DNA from: Pandoraea pulmonicola
GTDB taxonomy: Bacteria > Pseudomonadota > Gammaproteobacteria > Burkholderiales > Burkholderiaceae
Direction of reading: 5' to 3'
Assembly: GCF_000815105.2 (NCBI RefSeq)
Contig: NZ_CP010310.2
Coordinates: forward strand, 620,001-684,000
Length of the DNA: 64,000 bases
In this document: positions 54,003-63,039 of the stretch, piece by piece
How positions within the stretch are numbered: position 1 is the first letter of the stretch
Layout: each line of letters starts with the position of its first letter
Translations under genes and position numbers: made by a program
The notes under the pieces: model-generated
Told to the model about the DNA's origin: nothing
Seen by the model: the letters and a program-made list of their open reading frames with translations, nothing else
The model's database searches: none

Positions 54003-54887
54003 GTGAAATTGATCGACCGGCAAGACAAGACACGCGCAACCCGCAAAACGGCGCACGCGCGCATGCTGTTCATTTCGGCCGTGCTGGGCGGCCTCTGCGC
54101 GAGCGCCGTGGCGGCACCTGACTACGGCAAGTGCGAAGTGACCGGCACGCGCGGCTCGGTGAAGCTCGAGACCGTCACGCCGGGCGCGCTGTCGGTGCGC
54201 CCCGTGCTGCCCGCGCCGGGCTGGTGGAACGGCGATTCGCCCGACACCATCAAGGACGGCTTCGAATACTGCATGGCCGCCAACATGGCATACCGCGCCG
54301 GGCTCGATCGCGTGATCGTGGTGAACCGCTCGTTCGCGCAGGTCGTCGCCGGCCAGGCGAAGGGCTTCGATATCGCCCTGAGCGAGATCACCATCACCGA
54401 CGAGCGCAAGAAGGTCGTGAACTTCACCGATCCGTACTTCAGTTCCGATCAGGGCGTCCTGGTCAGGACGGGGACGAAGGTCGACAAGGACAACATCAAG
54501 AAGATGCGTCTCGGCGTGAAGCAGGGCACGACGATCCTGCCGTATCTCACCGACAAGGTGAAGGTCGTCGAGCATCCGAAGGTCTACGTCGACACGGCCG
54601 CCATGTACGCCGCCCTCGCCGCCGGTCAGGTGGACGCCGTGCTGTACGACACGCCCAACGTGCTGTCGATCGCGAAGAAATCCGAAGGCCGCTTCGAAGT
54701 CGCGGGCCGCTACGACACGAGCGAGCAGTGGGGTGGTCTCGTGAACAAGGATTCGCCGAACCTGGCCGCGTTCAACAAGCTGATCGCCGAGATGAAGAAG
54801 GACGGTACGTTCGATCGCCTCGCCACGCAGTACCTGGTGCCGAGCCTCGGTGCAGACCCCGCCAAAGTGCCGGTACTGACGCCGTGA
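54003..54887 (+). CDS. Polar-amino-acid-type ABC transporter substrate-binding protein
   Basis: 294-residue periplasmic protein of the bacterial extracellular solute-binding family 3. Signal peptide with a long basic n-region; cleavage likely near AVAA (residue ~38). The mature fold shows DGFEYCMAANMAYRAGLDRVIVVNRSF, ITITDERKKVVNFTDPYFSSDQGVLV and MRLGVKQGTT. GTG at 54003 chosen because AAGGAG (53989-53994) is 8 nt upstream; an ATG at 54063 would shorten the n-region. First of three transporter genes, 181 nt after the dioxygenase gene. Confidence 0.88.
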   Translation: MKLIDRQDKTRATRKTAHARMLFISAVLGGLCASAVAAPDYGKCEVTGTRGSVKLETVTPGALSVRPVLPAPGWWNGDSPDTIKDGFEYCMAANMAYRAGLDRVIVVNRSFAQVVAGQAKGFDIALSEITITDERKKVVNFTDPYFSSDQGVLVRTGTKVDKDNIKKMRLGVKQGTTILPYLTDKVKVVEHPKVYVDTAAMYAALAAGQVDAVLYDTPNVLSIAKKSEGRFEVAGRYDTSEQWGGLVNKDSPNLAAFNKLIAEMKKDGTFDRLATQYLVPSLGADPAKVPVLTP

Positions 54888-54900
54888 GGTCGCCGTGTCA

Positions 54901-56040
54901 ATGAGCGAATCCTCTCAAAAGGCGGCCGGTGCGGCGATCGGCGCGACGGGACGCGAGCGGCGGCTGAACATCGGCGGCATGCCGTCGTCGCCCTTCACGC
55001 TGTTCCTCGTCGCGCTGATCGGCGCGCTCGTCGTCATCGCGGGCAGCGCGTACACGATCGTCGCCTTGCATGAAGGCTTCGTGGCGAATCGGCTCGGCGG
55101 CTGGTGGGTGCCCTTGGGCGCCGCGCTGCTCGGGCTGATCTCGCTGGTCGTGCTCGTGCCGCTCGCCAGGGCATTCGCTCGCTGGCGCGCCTTCAGCCGT
55201 GCCGCCGCGCGTCGCGACATCGTCGCCGCGCGCGTGGCGCGCTCCGAGGCGGACGTGCAGAGCTGGATCACGCTCGGCTACACGCTCGCACAGCTCATCG
55301 TCGTGCTCGCGCTGCAGTTCGTGCTGGCGAACAATCTCGCGGTGGCCAAGACGTTCTTCTTCCTGCCGCTGATCGTCAAGACATTCCCGCTCGTGCTCGA
55401 AGCGTTCTGGGTCAACGTGAAGATCTTCGTGATTGCGGAAATCTTCGTGCTGATCTGGGGGCTGATCGTGGCGCTGGCGATGTTCGCGCCGGGCCCGGCG
55501 GGCAAGCCGCTGCGTTTCATCGCGACGGCCTACGTCGATATCTTTCGCGCCATGCCGGCGGTGCTGGTCATCTACCTCGTCGGCTTCGGTCTGCCGCTCA
55601 CGGGCGTGCCGATTCTGAAGGACCTGTCGCTCACCACGTACGTCGTGATCGCGCTCACGCTGACCGTGGGCGCCTACGTGGCGGAAATCTATCGCGCGGG
55701 CATCCAGGGCGTGCACTGGAGCCAGGTCGCCGCGGCGCGCTCGCTGGGCTTGTCGTACGCGCAGACGCTGCGCTTCGTGGTGCTGCCGCAAGGCATCCGG
55801 CAGATCATCCCGCCGCTGCTCAACGCCTTCATCGCGTTGCAGAAGGACACGGCGCTCGTGAACGTGGTCGGCGTGATCGACGCCTTCAACCAGTCGATGG
55901 TCATCGCCTCGAATCACTACAACCTGTCGGCCGCCACCACCGTGGCCGTGCTGTTCATCATCATCTCGATTCCGCAGGTGCGTTTCGTGGAGCGGATGGC
56001 GCAACGCGATCGGGCCCGCATGCGTGCGGGCGGGGCCTGA
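54901..56040 (+). CDS. Polar-amino-acid-type ABC transporter permease
   Basis: 379-residue HisM/GlnP-type permease, longer than the usual ~220 because of an N-terminal extension with two extra hydrophobic helices (PFTLFLVALIGALVVIAGSAYTIVAL and WWVPLGAALLGLISLVVLVPLA). The conserved EAA loop is GVHWSQVAAARSLGLSYAQTLRFVVLPQGIRQIIPPLLN. The ATG at 54901 is used; a GTG at 54895, 4 nt after GAGGT, is equally plausible. Confidence 0.88.
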   Translation: MSESSQKAAGAAIGATGRERRLNIGGMPSSPFTLFLVALIGALVVIAGSAYTIVALHEGFVANRLGGWWVPLGAALLGLISLVVLVPLARAFARWRAFSRAAARRDIVAARVARSEADVQSWITLGYTLAQLIVVLALQFVLANNLAVAKTFFFLPLIVKTFPLVLEAFWVNVKIFVIAEIFVLIWGLIVALAMFAPGPAGKPLRFIATAYVDIFRAMPAVLVIYLVGFGLPLTGVPILKDLSLTTYVVIALTLTVGAYVAEIYRAGIQGVHWSQVAAARSLGLSYAQTLRFVVLPQGIRQIIPPLLNAFIALQKDTALVNVVGVIDAFNQSMVIASNHYNLSAATTVAVLFIIISIPQVRFVERMAQRDRARMRAGGA

Positions 56041-56054
56041 AGGAGCGAACGACC

Positions 56055-56798
56055 ATGTCATTCATCGAGATTCGCGACATCGTGAAGTCGTACGGCGACG
56101 TGCCGGTCATCAACGGGCTCGCGCTGACGGTGGAAGAGCATCAGGTGGTCTGCCTCATCGGTCCGTCGGGGTCGGGCAAGTCCACGCTGCTGCGCTGTAT
56201 CAACGGGTTGGAGTCCATCGACGCCGGCGAGATCCTCGTGCACGGCGACCGGATCTCGGGCCCGGGCGTCGACGTCAATTCGCTGCGCCGTGACATCGGC
56301 ATCGTCTTCCAGGGCTACAACCTGTTTCCGCACATGACCGTGCTCGAGAACGTGACGCTCGCGCCGATTCGCGTACTCAAGCAGCCCCGCCGCGAAGCCG
56401 AGGACCGCGCGATGGCGCTGCTCGAACGCTTCGGCCTGGCGCACAAGGCCGCCGAGTACCCCGATCGCCTGTCGGGCGGACAGCAGCAGCGCGTGGCGAT
56501 CGTGCGTGCGCTGGCGATGGATCCGATGGTGCTGCTGCTCGACGAGATCACGTCCGCGCTCGATCCGGAGCTCGTGTCCGAAGTGCTGAACATCGTGCGC
56601 GATCTGGCGCACGACGGCATGACCATGCTGCTCGCCACGCACGAGATGGGTTTCGCGCGCGAGGTCGCGTCCAAGGTCTGCTTCCTGTGCGACGGCGTGG
56701 TTTGCGAAGAAGGGCCGCCCGAGCAGATCTTCGGTGACCCGCGGCAGGAGCGCACGCGCGCCTTCCTGCGCAGCATCCGGCAGGCCAAACGTCTTTGA
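56055..56798 (+). CDS. Polar-amino-acid-type ABC transporter ATP-binding protein
   Basis: 247-residue GlnQ-type ATPase. Walker A GPSGSGKST (residues ~36-44), Q-loop FQGYNLFPHMTVLENV, signature [11 protein letters not shown], Walker B VLLLDEITSALDPE (Asp-Glu-Ile instead of the commoner DEPTS), and switch region LATHEMGFAREV. AGGAGCGAACGACC precedes the ATG at 56055. Last gene of the dioxygenase-importer unit; terminator follows. Confidence 0.92.
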   Translation: MSFIEIRDIVKSYGDVPVINGLALTVEEHQVVCLIGPSGSGKSTLLRCINGLESIDAGEILVHGDRISGPGVDVNSLRRDIGIVFQGYNLFPHMTVLENVTLAPIRVLKQPRREAEDRAMALLERFGLAHKAAEYPDRLSGGQQQRVAIVRALAMDPMVLLLDEITSALDPELVSEVLNIVRDLAHDGMTMLLATHEMGFAREVASKVCFLCDGVVCEEGPPEQIFGDPRQERTRAFLRSIRQAKRL

Positions 56799-56837
56799 GA
56801 GAGGGGAGACATTCGATTTGACTGTTCACCCAGTTTG

Positions 56838-56864
56838 GGGGACCTTCGGGTCCCCTCTTTTTTT
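56838..56864 (+). terminator. Rho-independent terminator of the ABC transporter operon
   Basis: GGGGACC (56838-56844), TTCG tetraloop, GGTCCCC (56849-56855), then a T-rich run to 56864. Confidence 0.9.
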
Positions 56865-56945
56865 GACGATGTGAGCGGGTGCGCCTCGGGGTCACCGACG
56901 TCCGCAGGTAAAATTGCGAACGCCTCCTGACACGACATCATTGCC

Positions 56946-57617
56946 ATGCTCGCTCACGCCTTCGCGCCCTACGACACCACGATTGCCGCAGTGCTCCACG
57001 CCGCGGGCGTCACGAACGGGCTGGACAGCGACGACGGTTCGCACGACGGGTCGCATCTGATTCGCGTGTGGAACCTCGTGAGGGAGATCGCCGCGGACGA
57101 GCCCGGCGTCGATCTGGAAATGCTTGCCGTCGCCACCTTGCTGCACGACTGCGTGCCAGTGGAGAAAACCGATCCGCGCCGCGCGCAGGCGTCGCGGCTT
57201 TCCGCGCAAAAGGCCTGCGGTATTCTGCGGACGATCGGCTGGCAGACGGAGCGCGTTGCCGCCACGGCGCACGTCATCGAAGCGCACAGCTTCTCGGCGG
57301 GCATCGCACCCGAGACGCCGGAAGCGAACATCCTGCGCGACGCCGACCGGCTCGACGCCATCGGCGCGATCGGTATCGCGCGCACGTTCTACGTGGCCGG
57401 CCGCGTCGGTTCCCGTCTCTACGATCCCGCCGACCCGTTCGCCACGCAGCGATCGCTCGACGATCGACGTTTCGCGCTCGATCACTTCGAAACCAAGCTC
57501 CTGCATCTGGCCGACGGCCTGACGACGCGCGCCGCACAGCGCATCGGCGAGAGGCGCGTGACCACGATGCGCGCGTTCCTCGACGTGCTGCGTGAGGAGA
57601 TCTCGCCGTCGCGGTGA
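56946..57617 (+). CDS. HD-domain phosphohydrolase-like protein
   Basis: 223-residue HD protein of the YedJ/YpgQ type. Metal ligands: His in DGSHLIRVWNLV, H-D in ATLLHDCVPVEK, and the terminal Asp in ILRDADRLDAIGAIGI. Such proteins often hydrolyse nucleotides or other phosphoesters; the substrate is unknown. It is unlike the PhnZ-type HD protein elsewhere in this window: no Tyr-x-x-Glu lid was seen. Convergent with the Lrp gene. Confidence 0.85.
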   Translation: MLAHAFAPYDTTIAAVLHAAGVTNGLDSDDGSHDGSHLIRVWNLVREIAADEPGVDLEMLAVATLLHDCVPVEKTDPRRAQASRLSAQKACGILRTIGWQTERVAATAHVIEAHSFSAGIAPETPEANILRDADRLDAIGAIGIARTFYVAGRVGSRLYDPADPFATQRSLDDRRFALDHFETKLLHLADGLTTRAAQRIGERRVTTMRAFLDVLREEISPSR

Positions 57618-57643
57618 CCCGACGACGCGAGACCGCCCGGCGA

Positions 57644-58117
57644 CTACGTTCCGGCGGCGTCCAGCGGCACCTCCAGCCCGATCTTGACGTTGCTCATCGC
57701 CACAAGGGTCTTGAAGCGCTTGACGTTGTTGCTCTCGAAGAAGAGCGCGCGGGTGAGCTCGGTGTACTGCGCCATGTCGCGCACCACCATGATCACCACG
57801 AAGTCGCATTCCCCGGCCACGTAGTAGCACTGCTGCACCTGCGGGCAGGCGAGGAAGCTGCGCTTCATGGCGTCGAGCAGATCGAGGCGTTCGTTCTCGA
57901 CTTCCACCTCGGTGATGATCGTCAGCGGATAGCCGACGCGCGCCGGGTCGACCAGTGCGACCGTCTTGCGCGTCACCCCTTCTTCCGCCAGCTTCCTGAG
58001 CCGGCGGTTCACCGCGGCCGACGACAGGTTCACCTGTGCGCCGAGCGCATGCTGAGGCGTCGTCGCATCTTGCTGAATCGCCGCGAGCAGGGCGATGTCG
58101 TAACTGTCCAGGCTCAT
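57644..58117 (-). CDS. Lrp/AsnC family transcriptional regulator
   Basis: 157-residue standard Lrp protein. HTH: LDSYDIALLAAIQQDATTPQHALGAQVNLSSAAVNRRLRKLAEEGV (~residues 3-50); RAM ligand domain: VEVENERLDLLDAMKRSFLACPQVQQCYYVAGECDFVVIM. Divergent from the amidohydrolase / diaminopropionate ammonia-lyase / peptidase genes, its likely targets. ATG at 58117. Confidence 0.9.
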   Translation of the reverse strand: MSLDSYDIALLAAIQQDATTPQHALGAQVNLSSAAVNRRLRKLAEEGVTRKTVALVDPARVGYPLTIITEVEVENERLDLLDAMKRSFLACPQVQQCYYVAGECDFVVIMVVRDMAQYTELTRALFFESNNVKRFKTLVAMSNVKIGLEVPLDAAGT

Positions 58118-58176
58118 GGTGCGCAATAAAAACTCGGTTTGGACGCCAAAAACGCGCGAATCGTACGCACGCGTCG

Positions 58177-58187
58177 GAATATTATTC
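58177..58187 (+). promoter_or_regulatory. GAATATTATTC palindrome in the Lrp/amidohydrolase spacer
   Basis: Perfect 11-bp palindrome with an AT-rich centre, 60 bp from the lrp-type start and 127 bp from the hydrolase start. Fits an Lrp-family binding site. Confidence 0.45.
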
Positions 58188-58313
58188 AGGCTGTCCGATG
58201 ATACTCCGCTAGCGGTGACGCGCACATGCTCGTGGCGCCTGCCAGCGAAGACAACGCAGCTTTCCGAAGCGCGCGACCCCTTGCCGCCCTTGCCGATACC
58301 ACACCACTGACCC

Positions 58314-59603
58314 ATGCAAGCCTCGAAAGCCTCCACCTCCGCCACTGCCTCCGCCGCCCTCCGCCTGAACGGCCCCGCTCTGCTGCAGCAACTTCGCGAC
58401 CTGGGCGAAATCGGCGCCGATCCCGTGGCAGGTGGTCGCACGCGCGTCGCCCTCACGGACGCCGAGAAAGCCGGTCGCGACCAGGTCGTTGCCTGGATGC
58501 GCGAACTCGATCTCGACGTGCGGATCGACCGCATCGGCAACATCTTCGGCACGCTCGCCGCGCACGAAGCCTCGTCCGGTGACGCGCCGCCGCGACCGCT
58601 CATGATGGGCTCGCACATCGACACCGTGATCAACGCGGGCGCGCTCGACGGCTGCTACGGCGTGCTCGGCGGTCTGGCCGTGGTGCGCGCGTTCCGCGAT
58701 GCCGGCATCGCGCCGTCGCGACCGATCACCGTGGCTGCGTTCACCAACGAAGAGGGGGCGCGTTTCCATCCGGACATGATGGGATCGCTCGTGCATGCGG
58801 GCGGCTTGTCGCTTGAGGAGGCGCTCGACGCCATCGGTACCGACGGCGCCCGCTTGGGCGACGAACTGGTGCGCATCGGCTACGCGGGCGACATGACGCC
58901 CGGCATGCTTGTGCCGCACGAATATCTCGAACTGCACATCGAGCAGGGACCGATTCTCGAGGCGGAAGGGCTGGAGATCGGCGTTGTCGAGAATCTGCAA
59001 GGGATCTCGTGGCAGCAGATCACCGTGCAGGGCAACGCCAATCACGCCGGGACGACGCCGACGCGCTTGCGCCACGACGCCGGCTACGTCGCTGCCGCGG
59101 CCGTCGCCGAACTTCGCCGGATCGCGGTCGAGTCGGGCACCACGCTCGCGACGGTCGGTACGTTCCGCGTCGAGCCGGGCGTCATCAACGTGATCGCGCG
59201 CAAGGCGGTGTTCACCGTCGACATGCGAGATCCGGACGAGCAGCGCCTCGCCGCCGGTGAAGCGCGCTTCGCCGAATTCCTGGAGAAACTCGCGCAGGAG
59301 GAAGGCGTGCGTGTGACGACAGAGCGTCTGGCGCGCTTCACGCCGGTGGTGTTCGACGCGGCGCTCGCCGATGCCATCGAAGCGAGCGCGAAACGGCTGG
59401 GCCTGTCGCACAAGCGCATGACGTCGGGCGCGGGCCACGACGCGCAGATGATCGCGCGCATCGCACCGGCCGCCATGATCTTCGTGCCGAGCCGCGGCGG
59501 GATCAGCCACAACCCGCGCGAACATACCGACGACGACCAGCTCGTACGCGGCGCCGAGGTGCTGCTCGACGTCGTCGCACAACGCCTCGGCGTGTCGCGC
59601 TGA
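58314..59603 (+). CDS. M20 family amidohydrolase (hydantoinase/carbamoylase type)
   Basis: 429-residue zinc-dependent hydrolase of the allantoate amidohydrolase / N-carbamoyl-L-amino acid hydrolase group. Metal and catalytic motifs: GSHIDTVINAGALDGCYGVLGG, AFTNEEGARF and LELHIEQGPILE; dimerisation-domain residues in NHAGTTPTRLRHDA. The first ~18 residues are Ala/Ser-rich. It probably releases ammonia or carbamate from an N-carbamoyl or ureido compound, upstream of diaminopropionate ammonia-lyase. Confidence 0.9.
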   Translation: MQASKASTSATASAALRLNGPALLQQLRDLGEIGADPVAGGRTRVALTDAEKAGRDQVVAWMRELDLDVRIDRIGNIFGTLAAHEASSGDAPPRPLMMGSHIDTVINAGALDGCYGVLGGLAVVRAFRDAGIAPSRPITVAAFTNEEGARFHPDMMGSLVHAGGLSLEEALDAIGTDGARLGDELVRIGYAGDMTPGMLVPHEYLELHIEQGPILEAEGLEIGVVENLQGISWQQITVQGNANHAGTTPTRLRHDAGYVAAAAVAELRRIAVESGTTLATVGTFRVEPGVINVIARKAVFTVDMRDPDEQRLAAGEARFAEFLEKLAQEEGVRVTTERLARFTPVVFDAALADAIEASAKRLGLSHKRMTSGAGHDAQMIARIAPAAMIFVPSRGGISHNPREHTDDDQLVRGAEVLLDVVAQRLGVSR

Positions 59604-59653
59604 GTCTCTGCGCGACATCGACGCAGGACAATTTGCTTTATCGGAGCCCCCCA

Positions 59654-60898
59654 ATGCTGTACGTCAATCCCCACGTCACGCGCGCGCCGTATCCCGCGTC
59701 GCTTCAGGACGTCATGAGCATCGCCCGTGCGCAGGAGAGCCGCACGTGGCTCTCGCACTGGAACGGACTGCGCCCGGGCAGCACGCCGTTGCGTTCGTTG
59801 CCCGATCTGGCCGCGGGGCTTGGCGTGCGCGGCGTACTGGTGAAGGACGAAGCGCTGCGCTCCCCGCTCGGCAGCTTCAAGGCGCTGGGCGCGCCGATCG
59901 CGCTGGTGCGCCTGCTGTTGCGCGAATACGAAGGACGTGGCTTCACGGCCGCGACGCTGTTCGGCGGCGAGCACCGCGGCGAACTCCCGGACTTCACGGC
60001 GATCAGCGCGACCGACGGCAACCATGGCCGCGCGCTCGCGGCGGCGGCGCGGAGCATCGGCTGCCGTTGCGTGATCGTGCTGCACGCACAGGTGAGCGAA
60101 GAACGCGAGCAGGCGATCGCGGCGTACGGGGCGCAGATCGTTCGTATCGCGGGCAACTACGACGACTCGGTCGCCGAGGCGGCGGCGCTCGCCGAGCGGC
60201 ATGGCTGGCATGTGGTTTCCGACACCTCCTACGAAGGTTACGAAGCGATTCCGCGCGACGTCATGCAAGGGTATGGCGCGATCGCGGCGGAGGTCGCCGA
60301 GGCGCTGCCCGGCGACGGCTCGGCCTGCCCGGTGACGCATGTTTTCCTGCAAGGCGGCGTGGGCGGATTGGCAGCCGGCATCGTGAGCTATCTCTGGGAG
60401 CGCTGGGGCGCCTGGCGTCCGGCGTTCGTGGTGGTCGAGCCGGCGCAGGCCGACTGCCTGTATCAAAGCGCGATGGCAGGCAAGCCGGCGTCCGCCTCGG
60501 GATCGGTCGACTCGGTGATGGCCGGCCTGGCGTGCGGAGAGACGTCGCCGCTGGCATGGCGTTTCCTGCAACCGTCGGTCGACGCGTTCATGACGGTCAC
60601 CGACGCGCAGGCCGTCGCCGCGATGCGGCGTCTCGCGCGCGGCAGCGAGCGCGACGTGCCTTTCGTGGCCGGCGAATCGGGCGGCGCGGGACTGGCCGGT
60701 CTGATGCAGGCGGCGGCGTCGCCGGAGATGGCGCAAGCCATCGGTCTGAACGCGCAGTCGCACGTGCTGCTGATCAACACGGAAGGCGCCACGGCGCCGT
60801 CCGTGTATGCCGAACTCGTCGGCGAGCCGGCGGCCTCGGTGCTGGTGCGCGAGCAGGCGTGGCAAGCACGCTTACCTATTCACGGGAGCCTCGTATGA
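59654..60898 (+). CDS. dpaL: Diaminopropionate ammonia-lyase
   Basis: 414-residue fold-type II PLP enzyme (YgeX family) that converts 2,3-diaminopropionate to pyruvate and ammonia. PLP lysine in SPLGSFKALGAPIALVRLL, SATDGNHGRALAAAAR, the DpaL-typical SDTSYEGYEAIPRDVMQGYG, and the phosphate loop GGVGGLAAG are present. ATG at 59654 with TCGGAGCCCCCC as ribosome-binding site; the upstream TTG at 59633 is not used. Overlaps the next start by 4 nt. Confidence 0.93.
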   Translation: MLYVNPHVTRAPYPASLQDVMSIARAQESRTWLSHWNGLRPGSTPLRSLPDLAAGLGVRGVLVKDEALRSPLGSFKALGAPIALVRLLLREYEGRGFTAATLFGGEHRGELPDFTAISATDGNHGRALAAAARSIGCRCVIVLHAQVSEEREQAIAAYGAQIVRIAGNYDDSVAEAAALAERHGWHVVSDTSYEGYEAIPRDVMQGYGAIAAEVAEALPGDGSACPVTHVFLQGGVGGLAAGIVSYLWERWGAWRPAFVVVEPAQADCLYQSAMAGKPASASGSVDSVMAGLACGETSPLAWRFLQPSVDAFMTVTDAQAVAAMRRLARGSERDVPFVAGESGGAGLAGLMQAAASPEMAQAIGLNAQSHVLLINTEGATAPSVYAELVGEPAASVLVREQAWQARLPIHGSLV

Positions 60899-62061
60899 CG
60901 CAGGACATCTATTTCGCCCAGGCGCTGACCGGATGGCGGCACGCGTTCCATCGTCAACCCGAGACCGGCTTCGAGGAAGTCGGCACATCGCGGACGGTCG
61001 CGACGATTCTGGAGAGTCTCGGGCTGGAGGTGCATCGCGGTATCGGCGGCACGGGCGTGGTCGCGAGCCTGCGTGTGGGGGACGGCGAGGGCGCCATCGG
61101 CATTCGCGCCGACATGGACGCGCTGCTCATCGCCGAGAACGCGCCGGGGCGGGAGCACGCGTCGCAGGTGGCCGGCAAGATGCACGCATGCGGGCACGAC
61201 GGCCATATGTCGATGGTGCTGGGCGCGGCGAAACTGCTCGCCGAGTCGCGCGACTTCAACGGCACGGTCCGCTTCATCTTCCAGCCGGCCGAAGAGCATG
61301 GTCGTGGCGCCCGCGCAATGATCGCCGACGGTCTGCTGGAGCGCTTTCCGATCGACGCGATCTATGGCGTTCACAACATGCCGGGCATTCCGACGGGGCA
61401 TATCGTCACGCGCGCGGGCGGCATCATGGCGAGCGAGGACAACTTCGTCATTCGCATCCGTGGCAAGGGCACGCATGCGGCGCGTCCGCACATGGGCATC
61501 GATCCGCTCGTGATCGGCGCCCAGATCGTGGTGGCGTTGCAGACGATCGTGTCGCGCAGCGTCGATCCCGGCATGTCGGCGGTGGTGTCGTGCACGGAGT
61601 TCATCACTGACGGCATCCGCAATGCGATTCCGACGAACGTGGTGATCAAGGGCGACACACGCAGCTACACGCCGCAAGTGCAGCAACAGCTCGAGACGCG
61701 CATGCGCGACATCTGCATGGGCCTGTGCACGATGCACGGCGCGCACTGTGAGTTCGAGTACACGCACGAGTTCGCGCCGACGGTGAACCATGCCGCGAAT
61801 ACGGCATTGGCCGTGCGCGCGGCGCAAGCCGTGGTGGGGGCGTCGAGGGTCGATGCGGAGGTGGCGCCGGTGATGGCGTCGGAGGACTTCGGCGTTTTTC
61901 TGCAGCACGTGCCGGGCAACTTCGCCTTCATTGGCAACGGCAGTGGCGACGAGCCCGGTGCGACACCGCTGCACAACGCTGGCTACGATTTCAACGATGC
62001 GATTCTGCCGCTCGGCGCGCGTTACTTTGCGCAGGTCGTACGCGAGAGCCTGCCGCGCTGA
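60895..62061 (+). CDS. M20 family amidohydrolase (hippurate hydrolase / IAA-amino acid hydrolase type)
   Basis: 388-residue metallopeptidase-type amidohydrolase. RHAFHRQPETGFEE at the N terminus, IRADMDALLIAE, metal ligands in GKMHACGHDGHMSMVLGAA and FQPAEEHGRGA, and dimerisation segment HAARPHMGIDPLV. Family members cleave N-acyl amino acids. Translationally coupled to dpaL (ATGA), so the three genes probably degrade an acylated or carbamoylated diaminopropionate-type compound; that is inference. Confidence 0.9.
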   Translation: MTQDIYFAQALTGWRHAFHRQPETGFEEVGTSRTVATILESLGLEVHRGIGGTGVVASLRVGDGEGAIGIRADMDALLIAENAPGREHASQVAGKMHACGHDGHMSMVLGAAKLLAESRDFNGTVRFIFQPAEEHGRGARAMIADGLLERFPIDAIYGVHNMPGIPTGHIVTRAGGIMASEDNFVIRIRGKGTHAARPHMGIDPLVIGAQIVVALQTIVSRSVDPGMSAVVSCTEFITDGIRNAIPTNVVIKGDTRSYTPQVQQQLETRMRDICMGLCTMHGAHCEFEYTHEFAPTVNHAANTALAVRAAQAVVGASRVDAEVAPVMASEDFGVFLQHVPGNFAFIGNGSGDEPGATPLHNAGYDFNDAILPLGARYFAQVVRESLPR

Positions 62062-62082
62062 TCGCGACGACCGTCTTGGCGT

Positions 62083-62826
62083 TTACGGCACAGTCCCGGC
62101 GTTGACGATGGCGTCGGGCAACTCGCGCACGGCTTCCAGCGTCTTGCGGATGTGAGCCGCGAGCAGTGCGGCGGCCTCATCGGCATCGCGCGCAAGGCAG
62201 GCGTCGAAGATGGCCTGATGTTCCTGGTGGACGTCGCGCGGCACCGGTCGATGCGTGATCGACAGGCGACGGTATCGCTCGGACTGGCGATACAGGATCG
62301 CCAGAAAGTGATGCAGCCAGCGCGACGGGCACGCCCGGATCAACACTTCATGGAACGCGCGATTGCGCGCCTCCCATTGGGCGAACTGGCTGCCGTCGCT
62401 TCCCTGTCCCCCCGCATTTCCTTCACTCGCATTCCCCAACCGCTCCTCCGCGAGCGTGAGCAGGTGGAAGGCGCTCGTCAGATCGGCTTCCCAGGCGTCG
62501 TCCCCAAGCGCGATGGACTGGCGCAGGGCTTCCGTCTCCAGTTGAACACGCGTCTGCGTGATGTCGATGAAGTCGGCCAGCGAGATCGGTGTGACGCGAA
62601 ACCCGCGATGCCCATGCTGGACGACGAGCGCGTCGGCGACGAGCAGTGCAAGCGCCTCGCGCAGTGTGCCCGCCCCGACTTCGTAGCGATCCTTCAGATG
62701 CTCCACGCGCAGTTTCTCCCCCGGCGCGAGCCGTCCCTCCACGATGTCGGCGCGCAGGCGCATGTAGGCGCTCTGCGCCAGTGTGGCGTCGGCGGTCTGG
62801 GGGGAAGACGGACTGGAACTGTGCAT
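62083..62826 (-). CDS. FCD-type GntR family transcriptional regulator
   Basis: 247-residue regulator. Winged helix: AYMRLRADIVEGRLAPGEKLRVEHLKDRYEVGAGTLREALALLVADALV (residues ~20-70). FCD domain: ARNRAFHEVLIRACPSRWLHHFL and the final AALLAAHIRKTLEAVREL. An acidic/Gly-Ser insertion (~residues 135-155) is unusual. Divergent from the semialdehyde dehydrogenase gene at 63040, its likely target. ATG at 62826; a start 14 codons upstream is possible. Confidence 0.87.
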   Translation of the reverse strand: MHSSSPSSPQTADATLAQSAYMRLRADIVEGRLAPGEKLRVEHLKDRYEVGAGTLREALALLVADALVVQHGHRGFRVTPISLADFIDITQTRVQLETEALRQSIALGDDAWEADLTSAFHLLTLAEERLGNASEGNAGGQGSDGSQFAQWEARNRAFHEVLIRACPSRWLHHFLAILYRQSERYRRLSITHRPVPRDVHQEHQAIFDACLARDADEAAALLAAHIRKTLEAVRELPDAIVNAGTVP

Positions 62827-62947
62827 GCGGTGGTTCGGTAGGGATGACGGGAAGCCGCGTTCCATGGGTGTGGCGCGGCGTGCCGAGATTATAAGCAGCC
62901 TCGTTCCGATTTTCGCAAGATCACCAAATAATCGAGATAAATAAAAA

Positions 62948-62990
62948 TTCTCGAGAAAATATTGACGAGGACCGGTGTGCGGATTTATCG
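62948..62990 (+). promoter_or_regulatory. Palindrome TTCTCGAGAA and promoter of the semialdehyde dehydrogenase gene
   Basis: Perfect 10-bp palindrome at 62948-62957, then TTGACG (62962-62967) and a -10-like TTTATC (62984-62989, 16-nt spacer). CGAGA repeats also occur just upstream. Probable operator-promoter for the divergent GntR/dehydrogenase pair. Confidence 0.5.
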
Positions 62991-63039
62991 TGTGCGACAT
63001 GCCGTCAAGCACAACCCAGACAGAACGAGAGAGTGAGAC

